Shown here: positions 5,713 to 5,860 of the stretch, piece after piece
How positions within the stretch are numbered: position 1 is the stretch's first letter
Layout: every line of letters starts with the position of its first letter
Assembly (NCBI GenBank): GCA_020846105.1
Contig: JADLEN010000150.1
Coordinates: 1-5,860, forward strand
DNA length: 5,860 nucleotides
From: Chitinophagaceae bacterium
Lineage (GTDB): Bacteria > Bacteroidota > Bacteroidia > Chitinophagales > Chitinophagaceae
Direction of reading: 5' to 3'
Position numbers and translations under genes: made by a program
Notes under the pieces: model-generated
Database searches by the model: none
Told to the model about the DNA's origin: nothing
Seen by the model: the letters and a program-made list of their open reading frames with translations, nothing else

Positions 5713-5860
5713 ATGAGACAATTTTTATTCATATCGATGATAGTTTTTCTTTGCAATAATTCATTTGCACAGACAGACGATTGCCAAATTGGAACTGACA
5801 GTGCCAAAGCGGACTATTCAAAAGGCACACTGCGGATTTATATTTTCGGACTGACAAACA
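5713..5860 (+). CDS. Partial gene for a secreted protein of unknown function, cut by the window end
   Basis: An open frame from the ATG at 5713 runs off the window with 49 complete codons. It begins with a clear signal peptide: Met-Arg, then a hydrophobic core FLFISMIVFLC, then NNSFA with likely cleavage between Ala19 and Gln20. The mature part starts QTDDCQIGTDSAKADYSKG and contains at least one cysteine. The ATG is 12 bp after the GTTA that ends the inverted-repeat element, and no consensus promoter lies in between. This fits a gene sitting just inside a cassette, or one that simply follows the repeat. The cysteine in the core (VFLC) does not make a good lipobox, so export by signal peptidase I is more likely than lipidation. 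The product cannot be named from this fragment. Confidence 0.72.
   Translation, partial: MRQFLFISMIVFLCNNSFAQTDDCQIGTDSAKADYSKGTLRIYIFGLTN

Noticed and set aside
5601..5807. Minus-strand frame of 68 codons across the inverted repeat
   Set aside because: It overlaps both the repeat and the start of a plausible secreted-protein gene on the plus strand, and its translation has no recognisable domain or signal.

Overview
The window looks like chromosomal DNA from a member of the Bacteroidota, probably near the Chitinophagaceae or another Sphingobacteriia-like group. This rests on TAnnTTTG-type -7 promoter elements with AT-rich leaders and no strong Shine-Dalgarno sequence, on signal peptides that end in Ala-Gln, on a paired M16 protease operon whose second member carries a LolA-like tail, and on a DUF1572 protein. 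The species assignment is inference; no marker gene is present.

Layout. 96-656 (+) encodes a DinB/YfiT-like DUF1572 protein. It converges with an HxpB/YniC-like HAD sugar-phosphate phosphatase at 662-1312 (-), with only 5 bp between the stop codons. A short divergent promoter region (1313-1447) separates the phosphatase from a two-gene operon: 1448-2821 (+), a zinc-dependent M16 peptidase, and 2872-4953 (+), an M16 homologue without the zinc site but with the arginine/tyrosine pair and an added C-terminal LolA-like domain. Both carry signal peptides and probably form one heteromeric protease in the periplasm. A strong intrinsic terminator (4979-5015) closes the operon.

The character then changes. 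From about 5016 the DNA is AT-rich, has several palindromes and lacks recognisable housekeeping genes. It holds a small orphan gene (5239-5541). This is followed at once by a long imperfect inverted repeat (core 5571-5684) flanked by TAAC and GTTA. A second gene, for a secreted protein, starts 12 bp after the GTTA and runs off the window. Short orphan gene, then a structured repeat of about 140 bp, then another short gene is the layout of a gene-cassette array. The repeat resembles an integron attC site in overall plan but departs from the canonical one in detail. This 3' region is the part most worth a second look.

The first four genes need no exotic explanation. The M16 pair is notable because its active-site elements are divided between two proteins, and because of the fused lipid-carrier-like domain.
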